From Secundilactobacillus silagincola (GTDB lineage: Bacteria > Bacillota > Bacilli > Lactobacillales > Lactobacillaceae): a stretch of DNA of 64,000 bases. The stretch lies in assembly GCF_002583405.1 (NCBI RefSeq), contig NZ_BCMJ01000001.1, positions 227,438-291,437 on the forward strand, written 5' to 3'. Position 1 is the first letter of the stretch. Every line of letters begins with the position of its first letter. Under the pieces are notes generated by a model. It was not told where the DNA came from, ran no database searches, and saw only the letters and a program-made list of their open reading frames with translations. A program made the translations under genes and the position numbers. Of the stretch, positions 17,790 to 25,490 are shown piece after piece.

Positions 17790-18977
17790 TTAACCAACAA
17801 TCTTTTGCGTATCGCGAGCAATGATCAATTCCTCATCAGTTGGGATGACCATCACTTTAACACGGCTATCATCGGCTTCAATCTCTACTTCATTTGCTTG
17901 GTTCTTAGCATCGTCAATCTTAACGCCAAGGTAGCCAAGCCGTTCGCAAACACGTTGTCTGATTGGTGCAGAATGCTCACCAACACCAGCGGTAAAGACT
18001 AACGTTGTCAGACCTTCAAGATCAGTGGTGTAACTGCCAATGTATTCTTGAATCTGATGGACGTAAACTTCAAGCGCCAACTTAGCGCGGTCATTACCCT
18101 GACTCTCAGCATCAAGGACGTCACGAACGTCGTTAGAAACGTCAGACAAGCCCTTTAAGCCAGAATCATGATTCAACATGCTGCGGACATCTTCAGAATT
18201 CAGATGGTGTTTTTCTTCCAAGAATGGTAACACCTCAGGATCAACATCTCCTGAACGGGTCCCCATTACGAGACCAGCCAACGGCGTAAAGCCCATGGAG
18301 GTGTTAACTGATTTACCATCCTTAATGGCACAGATACTTGCCCCATTACCCAAATGACAAGAAATCAATTTACTTGTCGCTTGTTCACCCAATAAACGAG
18401 TTGCCTCGCCGTAAATATATTGGTGTGATTGACCATGGAACCCATAGCGCCGTACGCCATCTTCTGTGTAATATTTATAAGGAAGCGCGTACATAAATGC
18501 CTTACGTGGCATCGTGCTATGGAAGGAAGTATCAAAGACTGCAACCTCTTTGGCATCAGGTAATAATTTTTCAAAGGCCTGAATACCTAACAGGTTAACA
18601 GGGTTGTGCAATGGTGACAGAACAGACAATTCGTCGATTTTTTCGGCAACATCGTCATCGATCTCAACGGACTTGGTATAATAACGTCCACCGTGTGAAA
18701 CCCGGTGACCAACACCGATAATTTCAGACTTGTCTTTAATGAGTCCACTTCCTAGAAGTGCGTCAATCACCAGTTGAACAGCGGCAGTGTGGTCTTTGAC
18801 CGGTTGTACCGTTTCATGCTTATCATCGTGACCGCCAATCTTATAGGTAAAGACAGCGTCCTCATGACTGATACGATCAACCAATCCGCTTACTAGGACA
18901 ACTTCTTCGGGCATATCATAGAGCTTAAACTTCAAAGAAGAACTCCCAGCATTGATGGCAAGGATTTTCTGTGACAT
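17790..18977 (-). CDS. pduW: Acetate/propionate kinase of the pdu operon
   Basis: A 395-residue kinase that transfers phosphate from acyl phosphate to ADP, giving ATP plus propionate or acetate at the end of the oxidative branch. AckA signatures: ILAINAGSSSLKFKLY at the N-terminus, VAVFDTSFHSTMP, YGFHGQSHQYI, ISCHLGNGASICAIKDGKS and TGIGEH-type VFTAGVGEHSAP. Called PduW because of its position between pduQ and pduU; sequence alone would also allow housekeeping AckA. It lacks an N-terminal encapsulation helix, consistent with a cytosolic enzyme using propionyl phosphate that leaves the compartment. Confidence 0.9.
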   Translation of the reverse strand: MSQKILAINAGSSSLKFKLYDMPEEVVLVSGLVDRISHEDAVFTYKIGGHDDKHETVQPVKDHTAAVQLVIDALLGSGLIKDKSEIIGVGHRVSHGGRYYTKSVEIDDDVAEKIDELSVLSPLHNPVNLLGIQAFEKLLPDAKEVAVFDTSFHSTMPRKAFMYALPYKYYTEDGVRRYGFHGQSHQYIYGEATRLLGEQATSKLISCHLGNGASICAIKDGKSVNTSMGFTPLAGLVMGTRSGDVDPEVLPFLEEKHHLNSEDVRSMLNHDSGLKGLSDVSNDVRDVLDAESQGNDRAKLALEVYVHQIQEYIGSYTTDLEGLTTLVFTAGVGEHSAPIRQRVCERLGYLGVKIDDAKNQANEVEIEADDSRVKVMVIPTDEELIIARDTQKIVG

Positions 18978-18999
18978 AGGTGTGCTTCCTCTCTAAATC

Positions 19000-20121
19000 T
19001 TATTTAATAACTTGTTTATATAACGCAGCTAGGTCTTCGTCTGAAGGCACAACTGGGTTACCAGGGAAAGTCCCATCCTTCTTAGCACCATCGACAACGA
19101 CATCGCACATTTTTTCTGCTTCAGCTGGATCAACACCAAATGACTTCAGCGTCTGTGGGCAATCCATTTCAACCATCATGTGTTGAATCTGGGCAGCTAA
19201 ACGCTTAACTGCGATTCGATCACTCATACTGTTTGAAACTAAGCCAGACTTCTTAAAGGCTTCAGCGTACTTGTGCAAAGCAAATTCTGACTTGCTTGCG
19301 TTGTATAAAACAACGTGTGGCAACATCATAGCACATGCTAAGCCATGCGGCACGTGGAAGTTAGCCCCTAATTGGTGGGCAATGGAGTGCGCGATCCCGA
19401 GGCCGGCATTGGCAAAGGCCATACCAGCAGCACAGGAAGCTTCATGGACAACCTTACGTGCTTCTTCGTTATCACCATGACGATAGCATTCAACTAGGTT
19501 ATGCAAGATAACACTAGCGGCTTTTTCAGCTAAGGCATCGGTGATCGTGTTTGAATCCTGAGCAACTAGTGATTCCAGTGAGTGGGTCAAGACATCAAGC
19601 CCTGAGAACGCACTGACACTCTTAGGTGCCGTCATCACAAGTTGTGGGTCCAACAAAGCAACGTCAGGGATAATACTGTCTTCCATGATTGGTGCTTTCT
19701 TATGATGTTCCGTATCGGTTAACACACTATGTTGTGTAACTTCGGAACCAGTCCCACTGGTCGTTGGTACAGCAACGAATAAATCGATGGTGTACTTATT
19801 GAGTTTTTCGCCAAAGAACCGAACCGCTTTCCCAGTATCAATAGCAGAACCGCCACCAATACCGATAACCACGTTAGGTTGTACTTTATTGAAGACCTCA
19901 ACGCCAGCCATGATGTTTTCCAGAGGTGGATCTGGCTTCACATCAGAGAAGATGGTGACTTCATTTTTACCTTCGACATTCTTCTTGATTCGATCAAGTG
20001 TTGGTGTCCCAGGTAAGAAGGCGTCACACACCATTAAAATCTTTTTATTTGAAATGTTTTGCAGCCAAGTTAGACTGTCATTACCAGAGAAGACCTTGGT
20101 TGGAATTTTGAACTCTTCCAT
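19000..20121 (-). CDS. pduQ: 1-propanol dehydrogenase PduQ (iron-type alcohol dehydrogenase)
   Basis: A 373-residue group III metal-dependent alcohol dehydrogenase that reduces propionaldehyde (or 3-hydroxypropionaldehyde) to the alcohol and regenerates NAD+ inside the compartment. GGGSAIDTGKAV is the dinucleotide-binding motif; TTSGTGSEVT lies in the active-site region; histidines for the metal lie in GIAHSIAHQLGANFHVPHG. Length fits PduQ. GGGAGG 8 nt before the ATG sits inside the end of pduP; only 3 nt separate the genes. Confidence 0.9.
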   Translation of the reverse strand: MEEFKIPTKVFSGNDSLTWLQNISNKKILMVCDAFLPGTPTLDRIKKNVEGKNEVTIFSDVKPDPPLENIMAGVEVFNKVQPNVVIGIGGGSAIDTGKAVRFFGEKLNKYTIDLFVAVPTTSGTGSEVTQHSVLTDTEHHKKAPIMEDSIIPDVALLDPQLVMTAPKSVSAFSGLDVLTHSLESLVAQDSNTITDALAEKAASVILHNLVECYRHGDNEEARKVVHEASCAAGMAFANAGLGIAHSIAHQLGANFHVPHGLACAMMLPHVVLYNASKSEFALHKYAEAFKKSGLVSNSMSDRIAVKRLAAQIQHMMVEMDCPQTLKSFGVDPAEAEKMCDVVVDGAKKDGTFPGNPVVPSDEDLAALYKQVIK

Positions 20122-20124
20122 AAA

Positions 20125-21570
20125 TTAAACCTCCCAAGAACGAAGTGAGAACCCTTGTGGACAGTTGAAACGACGACGACGGGTAAAGGTCTTAGTAGTG
20201 GTAGTTCCTTCACCAGTTGGGGTAGCAATTGTCAACGCAGCGGCACCACTGTAGTAGCCGTTATCACCGACACCAGTTGCAGCAAATGTTGGCCCATTTG
20301 CAACGAAGATCGAGGTGTTCATCCGGTGAGCAGCCTTGTTGATGTGTTCAATGTTGTTTGAGTGAATTGAAGCAGTATGGTGATTGCCACCTTCAACTTC
20401 AACGGCTGTGGCTAAGACAGAGTCAAAGTCTGGGCAGCCGACGATTGGCAAGATAGGCATTAACATTTCTGTCTTAACTAATGGGTTGTCTTTGTCAACA
20501 TCCATCATGATCAACTTAGGATCGCCAGTGTATGAAATACCAGCAGCATCCAAAATGAATGTCGCATCTTTACCAACGTACTTCCGATCAGGAGCACCGT
20601 TGTCTTGGATGGTCATATCAGCCAAGTGCTTGATGTCTTTAGGATCAGTCAGTAGGCAAGCACCCTTAGCAACGATCTTTTGCAGAAGTTCATCTTTGAT
20701 TGAGCTTTCAGCAATGATTTCCTTTTCAGAAGTACACAGGATTTCATTGTCAAACTTAGCTGAGGTGAACAGGTTGTGTGCTGCCAAATCGATATCAGCA
20801 GTAGCATCAACCATTGCAGGTGGGTTACCAGCACCGGCACCAACGGCCTTCTTGCCGCTCGTTAATGCTTGGTGTACAACGGCTGGACCACCAGTAACAG
20901 CCAGCATTGCAATATCTGGATGTTTCATCATTTCTTGAACGGATTCAATTGATGGCGTGTCCAGAGAAACCAGCACGTTCTTCAATCCGGTAGCTTTGTA
21001 GACAAATTCGTTCAATTTTTCAACAGCCCATCGTGTGATATTCTTAGCACCTGGGTGGGCACCAAAGAACACAGTGTTCCCGGCAGATATCATCATGATG
21101 GAGTTATTCAGAACCGTTTCGCAAGGGTTTGTACTTGGTCCAACGGCACCGATAACACCGAATGGCGTGTATTCATACATGACCATCCCACCGTCACCAG
21201 TTTCAACTTCTGGTTCCAGTACTTCAACACCTGGTGTGTTGTAGAGTGCGTTCTTTAACTTAGCAATCTTGGCTTCAACAGTCCCCATGCCAGTTTCTTC
21301 ACGGGTCTGCTTTGCCATATATTCAATGTATGGACCGAAACCATCTTTGATTGCTTGAACGATCTTTTTACGGAAGGCAAGTGGCTTATCTTGTAAGATT
21401 TCCTGAGCTTGCTTAGCAGCTGCAATGGCGTCGTTCACGTTGGTGAAGATCCCGTTGCCTAACCCATCTGGTTGACTGGTCGTTGTACCAGTATCACTGG
21501 ATGAAGCGTTACCGCTCAATTCTTCTTGTAAAATTCGTCTGATTTCTGCTTCAATATTTTGATCTGCCAT
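20125..21570 (-). CDS. pduP: CoA-acylating propionaldehyde dehydrogenase PduP
   Basis: A 481-residue aldehyde dehydrogenase that converts propionaldehyde, CoA and NAD+ to propionyl-CoA. The first ~18 residues (NIEAEIRRILQEELSG) form an amphipathic encapsulation helix, followed by a Ser/Thr/Gly linker, then the catalytic domain: GVIGAVGPSTNPCETV, VTGGPAVVHQAL, and the catalytic cysteine in FDNEILCTSEKEI. The C-terminus ends in a basic stretch (TFTRRRRFNCPQGFSLRSW), as in PduP. Packaged in the lumen with PduCDE and PduQ. Confidence 0.93.
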   Translation of the reverse strand: MADQNIEAEIRRILQEELSGNASSSDTGTTTSQPDGLGNGIFTNVNDAIAAAKQAQEILQDKPLAFRKKIVQAIKDGFGPYIEYMAKQTREETGMGTVEAKIAKLKNALYNTPGVEVLEPEVETGDGGMVMYEYTPFGVIGAVGPSTNPCETVLNNSIMMISAGNTVFFGAHPGAKNITRWAVEKLNEFVYKATGLKNVLVSLDTPSIESVQEMMKHPDIAMLAVTGGPAVVHQALTSGKKAVGAGAGNPPAMVDATADIDLAAHNLFTSAKFDNEILCTSEKEIIAESSIKDELLQKIVAKGACLLTDPKDIKHLADMTIQDNGAPDRKYVGKDATFILDAAGISYTGDPKLIMMDVDKDNPLVKTEMLMPILPIVGCPDFDSVLATAVEVEGGNHHTASIHSNNIEHINKAAHRMNTSIFVANGPTFAATGVGDNGYYSGAAALTIATPTGEGTTTTKTFTRRRRFNCPQGFSLRSWEV

Positions 21571-21572
21571 AC

Positions 21573-22067
21573 TCAGTTACTCTCCTTTAGAAATTCGCTT
21601 ACGACAGCTTCACAGATAGCTTGATCTTCTTCAATCAAACCACCGCTTACACCAACGGCACCGAAGATCTCACCGTCGCAAGTCAATGGAATACCCCCTG
21701 GGAATGATACTAATTTACCATCCAGCATTGTTTCCATTTGGTATAAAGGTCCACCTGGTTGAATATCTTTACTGATATCCTTAGTAGGTTCCTTCATTGC
21801 AATAGCGGACCAAGCCTTTTTAGGTGCTAAAAATGTACCAACTAAATTTCCGTTGGGCATATGGTATGACATTTGAACCACTTGCTTGCAATCCATAATC
21901 GCAAATGTCACACCAACTTTAAGTTCGTTAGCTTTGGCGATCCCGGCATCGATAGCACGTTCCATCTTGTGCTTATCAAAAACGTTGCTCTTATCCTCTT
22001 TAGGGGCCTGAGCGCCATTATCAGCTAAGACTTCACTGATGATTTGACTAATTTGTTCTTTGTTCAT
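21573..22067 (-). CDS. GlcG/HbpS-like protein with encapsulation helix (PduO C-domain-like)
   Basis: A 164-residue protein of the GlcG/HbpS (DUF336) family, equivalent to the C-terminal domain of long PduO proteins; that domain binds heme in some species. It starts with an amphipathic helix EQISQIISEVLADNG, then a linker, then the GlcG domain: AIDAGIAKANELKVGVTFAI, FPGGIPLTCDGEIFGAVGVS. The helix resembles the cargo-targeting peptides of PduP, PduD and PduL, suggesting it is a lumen protein. It lies between pduO and pduP with 2-nt gaps. Role within the compartment is not established; corrinoid or heme binding are possibilities. Confidence 0.82.
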   Translation of the reverse strand: MNKEQISQIISEVLADNGAQAPKEDKSNVFDKHKMERAIDAGIAKANELKVGVTFAIMDCKQVVQMSYHMPNGNLVGTFLAPKKAWSAIAMKEPTKDISKDIQPGGPLYQMETMLDGKLVSFPGGIPLTCDGEIFGAVGVSGGLIEEDQAICEAVVSEFLKESN

Positions 22068-22069
22068 AA

Positions 22070-22648
22070 TTAGGATTCCTCCATTGCCTTTTTATACCGA
22101 TCAACAACCATGTTGATGATCTTCTGATTCTCTGCCACATGGTCTTCAGAACGAGCCATGATGTAGAAGAAATCAGAAAGACGATTAACATACCGTTCTA
22201 GTTCAGGACGAACTTCATTTTCTGCCATGAACGAAACGAACTGTCTCTCGGCGCGACGGCAAACCGTCCGACAAACATGTAATTGTGCACCTGCACAACT
22301 GGAACCAGGTAAGATAAAGGACGTTACCTTTGGCAATTCAGCTGTGTATTTGTCAATTATTGATTCCAGATAATGAACATCTTCATCGGTGATGATCGTA
22401 CTTTGCTGCCGGAACTTTTCTGGCTCTTCAGTGGCAATCTCGCCTTGGAGGAAGAACATCCGGTATTCGATCCGTTGCAGGATCTTCCGGTTTTCTGGGT
22501 CAAGACAAAACTTGTCAGCTAAACTCACATTGGCGTTTAGTTCATCGAAGGTACCATAGGTTTCAACTCGCAGGGAGTTCTTGGGAACACGTTTACCGTC
22601 GAACAAACTTGTGTTGCCTTTATCGCCACCCTTAGTATAAATGGCCAT
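22070..22648 (-). CDS. pduO: Cob(I)alamin adenosyltransferase PduO
   Basis: A 192-residue ATP:cob(I)alamin adenosyltransferase that makes adenosylcobalamin for the diol dehydratase. ATP-binding N-terminal motif KGGDKGNTSLFDGKRVPK and the conserved helix CRTVCRRAERQF (active-site Arg) are present, along with YVNRLSDFFYIMAR near the C-terminus. It is the short single-domain form, with the C-terminal GlcG-like domain encoded by the next gene. AAGGGA precedes the ATG. It ensures recycling of inactivated cofactor at the compartment. Confidence 0.92.
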   Translation of the reverse strand: MAIYTKGGDKGNTSLFDGKRVPKNSLRVETYGTFDELNANVSLADKFCLDPENRKILQRIEYRMFFLQGEIATEEPEKFRQQSTIITDEDVHYLESIIDKYTAELPKVTSFILPGSSCAGAQLHVCRTVCRRAERQFVSFMAENEVRPELERYVNRLSDFFYIMARSEDHVAENQKIINMVVDRYKKAMEES

Positions 22649-22666
22649 TAGCTTATCCCTTCTTTA

Positions 22667-22936
22667 TCACTTATCAAATCGGTCTATAATGCCGACGATC
22701 GAGCAATCGTTGACATCCTTGGAAATTTCTTCTGGAGTCGCGCGTCTTGCACCGGCACCTCGAACGAGTAAAACATACTCGCCAATTCCGGCACCAACGC
22801 TGTCTGCAGCCACTTCTTCATGACGGACTGGTTTACCATCAGAGTTTACCGGCTGCACAATCATTAACTTTCTGCCGACCAGTGATCGATCTTTTTGCGT
22901 TGAGACAACGCTTCCAACTACTTTTGCCATATACAA
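22667..22936 (-). CDS. pduN: Microcompartment vertex protein PduN (EutN/CcmL family)
   Basis: An 89-residue pentamer-forming BMC vertex protein that closes the corners of the shell. VVGSVVSTQKDRSLVGRKLM is the family N-terminus, and DSVGAGIGEYVLLVRGAGAR the conserved core. Two starts are possible: TTG at 22936 (giving MYMAKVV, which aligns exactly in length with the MHLARV start of other PduN) or ATG at 22930. The TTG reading is kept on homology. The first codons overlap the end of pduM. Confidence 0.9.
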   Translation of the reverse strand: MYMAKVVGSVVSTQKDRSLVGRKLMIVQPVNSDGKPVRHEEVAADSVGAGIGEYVLLVRGAGARRATPEEISKDVNDCSIVGIIDRFDK

Positions 22937-23421
22937 TCTTCATCAGTCCTAATCTGTATAGTAATCTGCTTTAACCGGCTGACTTCCTTGGCTTCGGTTG
23001 TTAAAGACTGTGCGTCGGTAACGACTAAGACCGCCTTATCAGGAAGTCCTGCAACATCACCCCGGCTGACAGTTTGTTTATTGAACGTAACCACGGGACG
23101 TTCTTTGTCAACAACAAATTTCACCGGCCAATCCAACAGCATCTTCTTAGGAATAAAGTTGACCATGTATTGACTAATGTTAAACGTGAAGTTTACTTGA
23201 AAACTAATCCCTTGCAAAATCCAGTGGATCCAAGAATTGGTCGTATTCACCCGATAAAGTTCAATTAACAGGTCGATTGTGACATCATTAATCGATACAT
23301 TTGCAAAGTCGGTAAAAACTTTATCATCAGGTGGTAAAGTCCGATCAAGATAATCGACTTCGAAAGATTGGTGTTCGCGTTGCCTGATTTTCGTCAGTAC
23401 TTGCTCAATTAGATGATCCAT
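22918..23421 (-). CDS. pduM: Microcompartment protein PduM
   Basis: About 167 residues, PduM family, required for proper microcompartment assembly in Salmonella but of unknown biochemical role. Recognised mainly by position between pduL and pduN and by the N-terminal helix MDHLIEQVLTKIRQREHQSF, which resembles an encapsulation peptide. The rest contains hydrophobic beta segments (GISFQVNFTFNISQYMVNFI). The ATG at 23421 is chosen over the TTG/GTG at 23433 and 23430, which sit next to the AAGGG. The 3' end overlaps pduN by 19 nt. Confidence 0.78.
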   Translation of the reverse strand: MDHLIEQVLTKIRQREHQSFEVDYLDRTLPPDDKVFTDFANVSINDVTIDLLIELYRVNTTNSWIHWILQGISFQVNFTFNISQYMVNFIPKKMLLDWPVKFVVDKERPVVTFNKQTVSRGDVAGLPDKAVLVVTDAQSLTTEAKEVSRLKQITIQIRTDEDCIWQK

Positions 23422-23449
23422 GTTGGCCACCAACCCTTATAAATTCATG

Positions 23450-24097
23450 TTATTTCTTATCCGGAACGATGATCCGGCCGTAAGTGGTGCTGCCCATGCC
23501 AACATTAGCGGCATTGGCTTCATCAGTGTCGATATGCATTTCAAGAACAAAGTCTTTACGAGGACGGGCAATCACGTCGTTAAACGTTGTCCGACGATCT
23601 TTAGACATGATCTCAACACAAACCGTATCACCGAGTTTAACACCCAAACGCTTTGCATCATCATCACTCATATGAATGTGACGCTTTGCAACAATCACAC
23701 CCTGAACGTCAACTTGACCATCTGGGGTCACAAGTTTAACAGAAGGTGTGCCGTCCAAATGACCTGAAAGGCGAATCGGTGCATCAACACCAATAGCGAT
23801 GGCTTCTGAACGGGCAATCTCAACTTGAGAATGCGAACGGCATGGGCCAAGGACCCGAACGTGTTCAATCTTACCAGCAGGGCCGACAATCGTTGCCACG
23901 TTAGCGGTAGCGTATTCACCAGGTTGTTTCAATGGCTTAAACGCTTCCATCTTGCCGTGTGGAAATAACGTCTTAAAATCTTCTTCAGTCAAGTGAATAT
24001 GGTGGTTTGAAACGCTAACCTGAACGCGGTTAGGATCACATTCCTCCGCAATCACTTGTTTAATAACTTGTCTAAGTTTCTCATCAGTTAATTCCAT
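23450..24097 (-). CDS. pduL: Phosphotransacylase PduL
   Basis: A 215-residue phosphate propanoyltransferase, which converts propionyl-CoA and phosphate to propionyl phosphate and frees CoA within the compartment. It has two PduL beta-barrel domains with zinc-binding histidines visible in VSNHHIHL and AKRHIHMSDDDAK. The first ~20 residues (DEKLRQVIKQVIAEE) form an amphipathic encapsulation helix. It is unrelated in fold to the usual Pta. Located between pduJ and pduM as in other pdu operons. Confidence 0.92.
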   Translation of the reverse strand: MELTDEKLRQVIKQVIAEECDPNRVQVSVSNHHIHLTEEDFKTLFPHGKMEAFKPLKQPGEYATANVATIVGPAGKIEHVRVLGPCRSHSQVEIARSEAIAIGVDAPIRLSGHLDGTPSVKLVTPDGQVDVQGVIVAKRHIHMSDDDAKRLGVKLGDTVCVEIMSKDRRTTFNDVIARPRKDFVLEMHIDTDEANAANVGMGSTTYGRIIVPDKK

Positions 24098-24129
24098 AAA
24101 TTAACAGCCACCCTTTTTTCAATTATTGA

Positions 24130-24414
24130 TTATTTAGTTTCCTTTGGTTGAGGCAGGATGTTTTCAACTTCAGCGTGTGGACGAGGGATAACGAATGAAG
24201 TTAAGACTTCACCAATGTTTTCAGCGGCTTGAACACCGGCATCAACTGAAGCCTTAACGGCACCAACATCGCCACGAACCATAACAGTAACTAACCCGCT
24301 ACCAATCTTTTCTTGACCAACCATGACAACATTGGCTGCTTTAACCATTGCATCGGCAGCTTCGATAGATGCAACGAGACCTTTAGTTTCAATCATTCCT
24401 AATGCGTTGTTCAT
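24130..24414 (-). CDS. pduJ: Microcompartment shell hexamer PduJ
   Basis: A 94-residue canonical BMC-domain shell protein: [40 protein letters not shown]. It is nearly identical to PduA of the same operon, differing mainly at a handful of positions and the C-terminal tail. The ATG at 24414 is chosen: AGGAGG lies 7 nt upstream and family homology begins there. The longer reading from 24465 is not needed and overlaps the end of pduK. Major facet component; the central pore passes small polar substrates. Confidence 0.93.
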   Translation of the reverse strand: MNNALGMIETKGLVASIEAADAMVKAANVVMVGQEKIGSGLVTVMVRGDVGAVKASVDAGVQAAENIGEVLTSFVIPRPHAEVENILPQPKETK

Positions 24415-24425
24415 TTCAATTCCTC

Positions 24426-25121
24426 CTATTTTTTGGTGCCTTTTAATTCTTCGTAGTGAATGCACTTCTTGTGAGGTTCACCCATCTTGCGTGGGCAAGC
24501 GGGATCTTCGCACAAATTGCACGTAAACTTCTTTGTTTCTTTTTTGTCGGAAGTCTTAGCCGAAGCTGACTTTCCTGACGTTGGTGCTTCCTTTTGCTTG
24601 GCATCTGGTGTTTTTGTCTTTGACAAAGCTAAAGGAGCAGCATTTGCTCCTCTAGCCTGATCGATTGTATTGGTCGATTCTTCCACCGGTGATGCCGCCA
24701 ATGAATCATCTTTTGGCTTAGGGGTGTCCTTCGGGGCAGGACCATTATCTGGTCCCTTTGAATCATCTGGACCTTTAGGATCGTTTGGACCCTTTGGATC
24801 ATCTGGTCCTTTAGGATCATCCGGTCCTTTGTCATCTAAATGATTGCCCTTAATTGCATCGTTCTTACCTAAGGTTTCAATACCAGGTGCGGGGTTGGCA
24901 ATAACGTCTGAACAGTAAACATGATCGCCAAGTTCACCGATTCCGGCATCGATGGCTGCTTGTACAGCAGCAACATCGCCTGTAACAGAGACTGTAATCC
25001 AGCCACCGCCCTTAGTATTTTCAACGTATTTAAGATCAACATCGGCTGTTTTAAGCATTCTATCTGCCGCGACAATTGCGCCAGGAAGACCTTCTACTTC
25101 AAGGTATCCAATTGATTGCAT
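24426..25121 (-). CDS. pduK: Microcompartment shell protein PduK with repeat linker and Cys cluster
   Basis: A 231-residue shell protein in three parts. Residues 1-~88 are a BMC domain ([40 protein letters not shown]). Residues 98-127 are five 6-residue repeats of the form KGPDDP, and the charged, Pro/Lys/Ala-rich linker continues to about 195. The C-terminus has cysteines 201, 204, 209 and 220 ([10 protein letters not shown] ... CIHYEE), a C-x2-C-x4-C-x10-C arrangement that could bind an Fe-S cluster or zinc. PduK of other species also has a C-terminal extension, but this acidic repeat linker looks lineage-specific. Confidence 0.9.
   Translation of the reverse strand: MQSIGYLEVEGLPGAIVAADRMLKTADVDLKYVENTKGGGWITVSVTGDVAAVQAAIDAGIGELGDHVYCSDVIANPAPGIETLGKNDAIKGNHLDDKGPDDPKGPDDPKGPNDPKGPDDSKGPDNGPAPKDTPKPKDDSLAASPVEESTNTIDQARGANAAPLALSKTKTPDAKQKEAPTSGKSASAKTSDKKETKKFTCNLCEDPACPRKMGEPHKKCIHYEELKGTKK
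24741..24830 (-). repeat. 18-bp tandem repeat array inside pduK
   Basis: Five consecutive 18-bp units encode [24 protein letters not shown] and KGPDNG. Units differ by a few bases each. Such arrays can change copy number by slippage without breaking the frame, altering linker length. Confidence 0.85.
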
Positions 25122-25138
25122 AAAATAGTCACCTGTCT

Positions 25139-25489
25139 TTACTTCTTGAATGGAACTCCTTTGACCAGTCGAGCGGCGTTTGCGCCAACTTTACGAATCG
25201 ATGCAGCATCTGTGATGGCAACATCGAACAGTGGATTTTCAGGCTTTAAGTTTTTGTAATGCACAATGATGTGCGCATCGTCGAACCCTACCCCCACTGA
25301 TAATCGTGAAGCGACTGAAGCATTATAGGCGCGTTCAACTGCTGAATCGCCTTCCATATCGAGAATCTGAAAAGGAATCTGTTCCTCTTCAATACCATTA
25401 AGCATTGGTTCAAGAACTGCTGGAAGTTGGCCATTAGTACCCGTTGGTGTCGCCAAAATAATTGACGGACGTTCAGAATCAAAAGCCAT
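25139..25489 (-). CDS. pduH: Diol dehydratase reactivase small subunit PduH
   Basis: A 116-residue small subunit of the diol/glycerol dehydratase reactivating factor, which with PduG exchanges damaged cobalamin for fresh cofactor. Family sequence: RPSIILATPTGTNGQLPAVL at the start, DMEGDSAVERAYNASVASRL, SVGVGFDDAHIIVHYKNL. The ATG at 25489 has GAGGGG 5 nt upstream and starts 1 nt after the pduG stop; the longer reading from 25513 overlaps pduG. Fold is related to the beta subunit of the dehydratase. Confidence 0.92.
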   Translation of the reverse strand: MAFDSERPSIILATPTGTNGQLPAVLEPMLNGIEEEQIPFQILDMEGDSAVERAYNASVASRLSVGVGFDDAHIIVHYKNLKPENPLFDVAITDAASIRKVGANAARLVKGVPFKK

Positions 25490-25490
25490 A

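Noticed and set aside
20384-20938. 184-codon plus-strand frame inside pduP
   Set aside because: Low-complexity antisense shadow; the minus-strand PduP is unmistakable.
24741-24830. CRISPR array
   Set aside because: The only tight tandem repeats are 18-bp coding repeats in pduK with no spacers.
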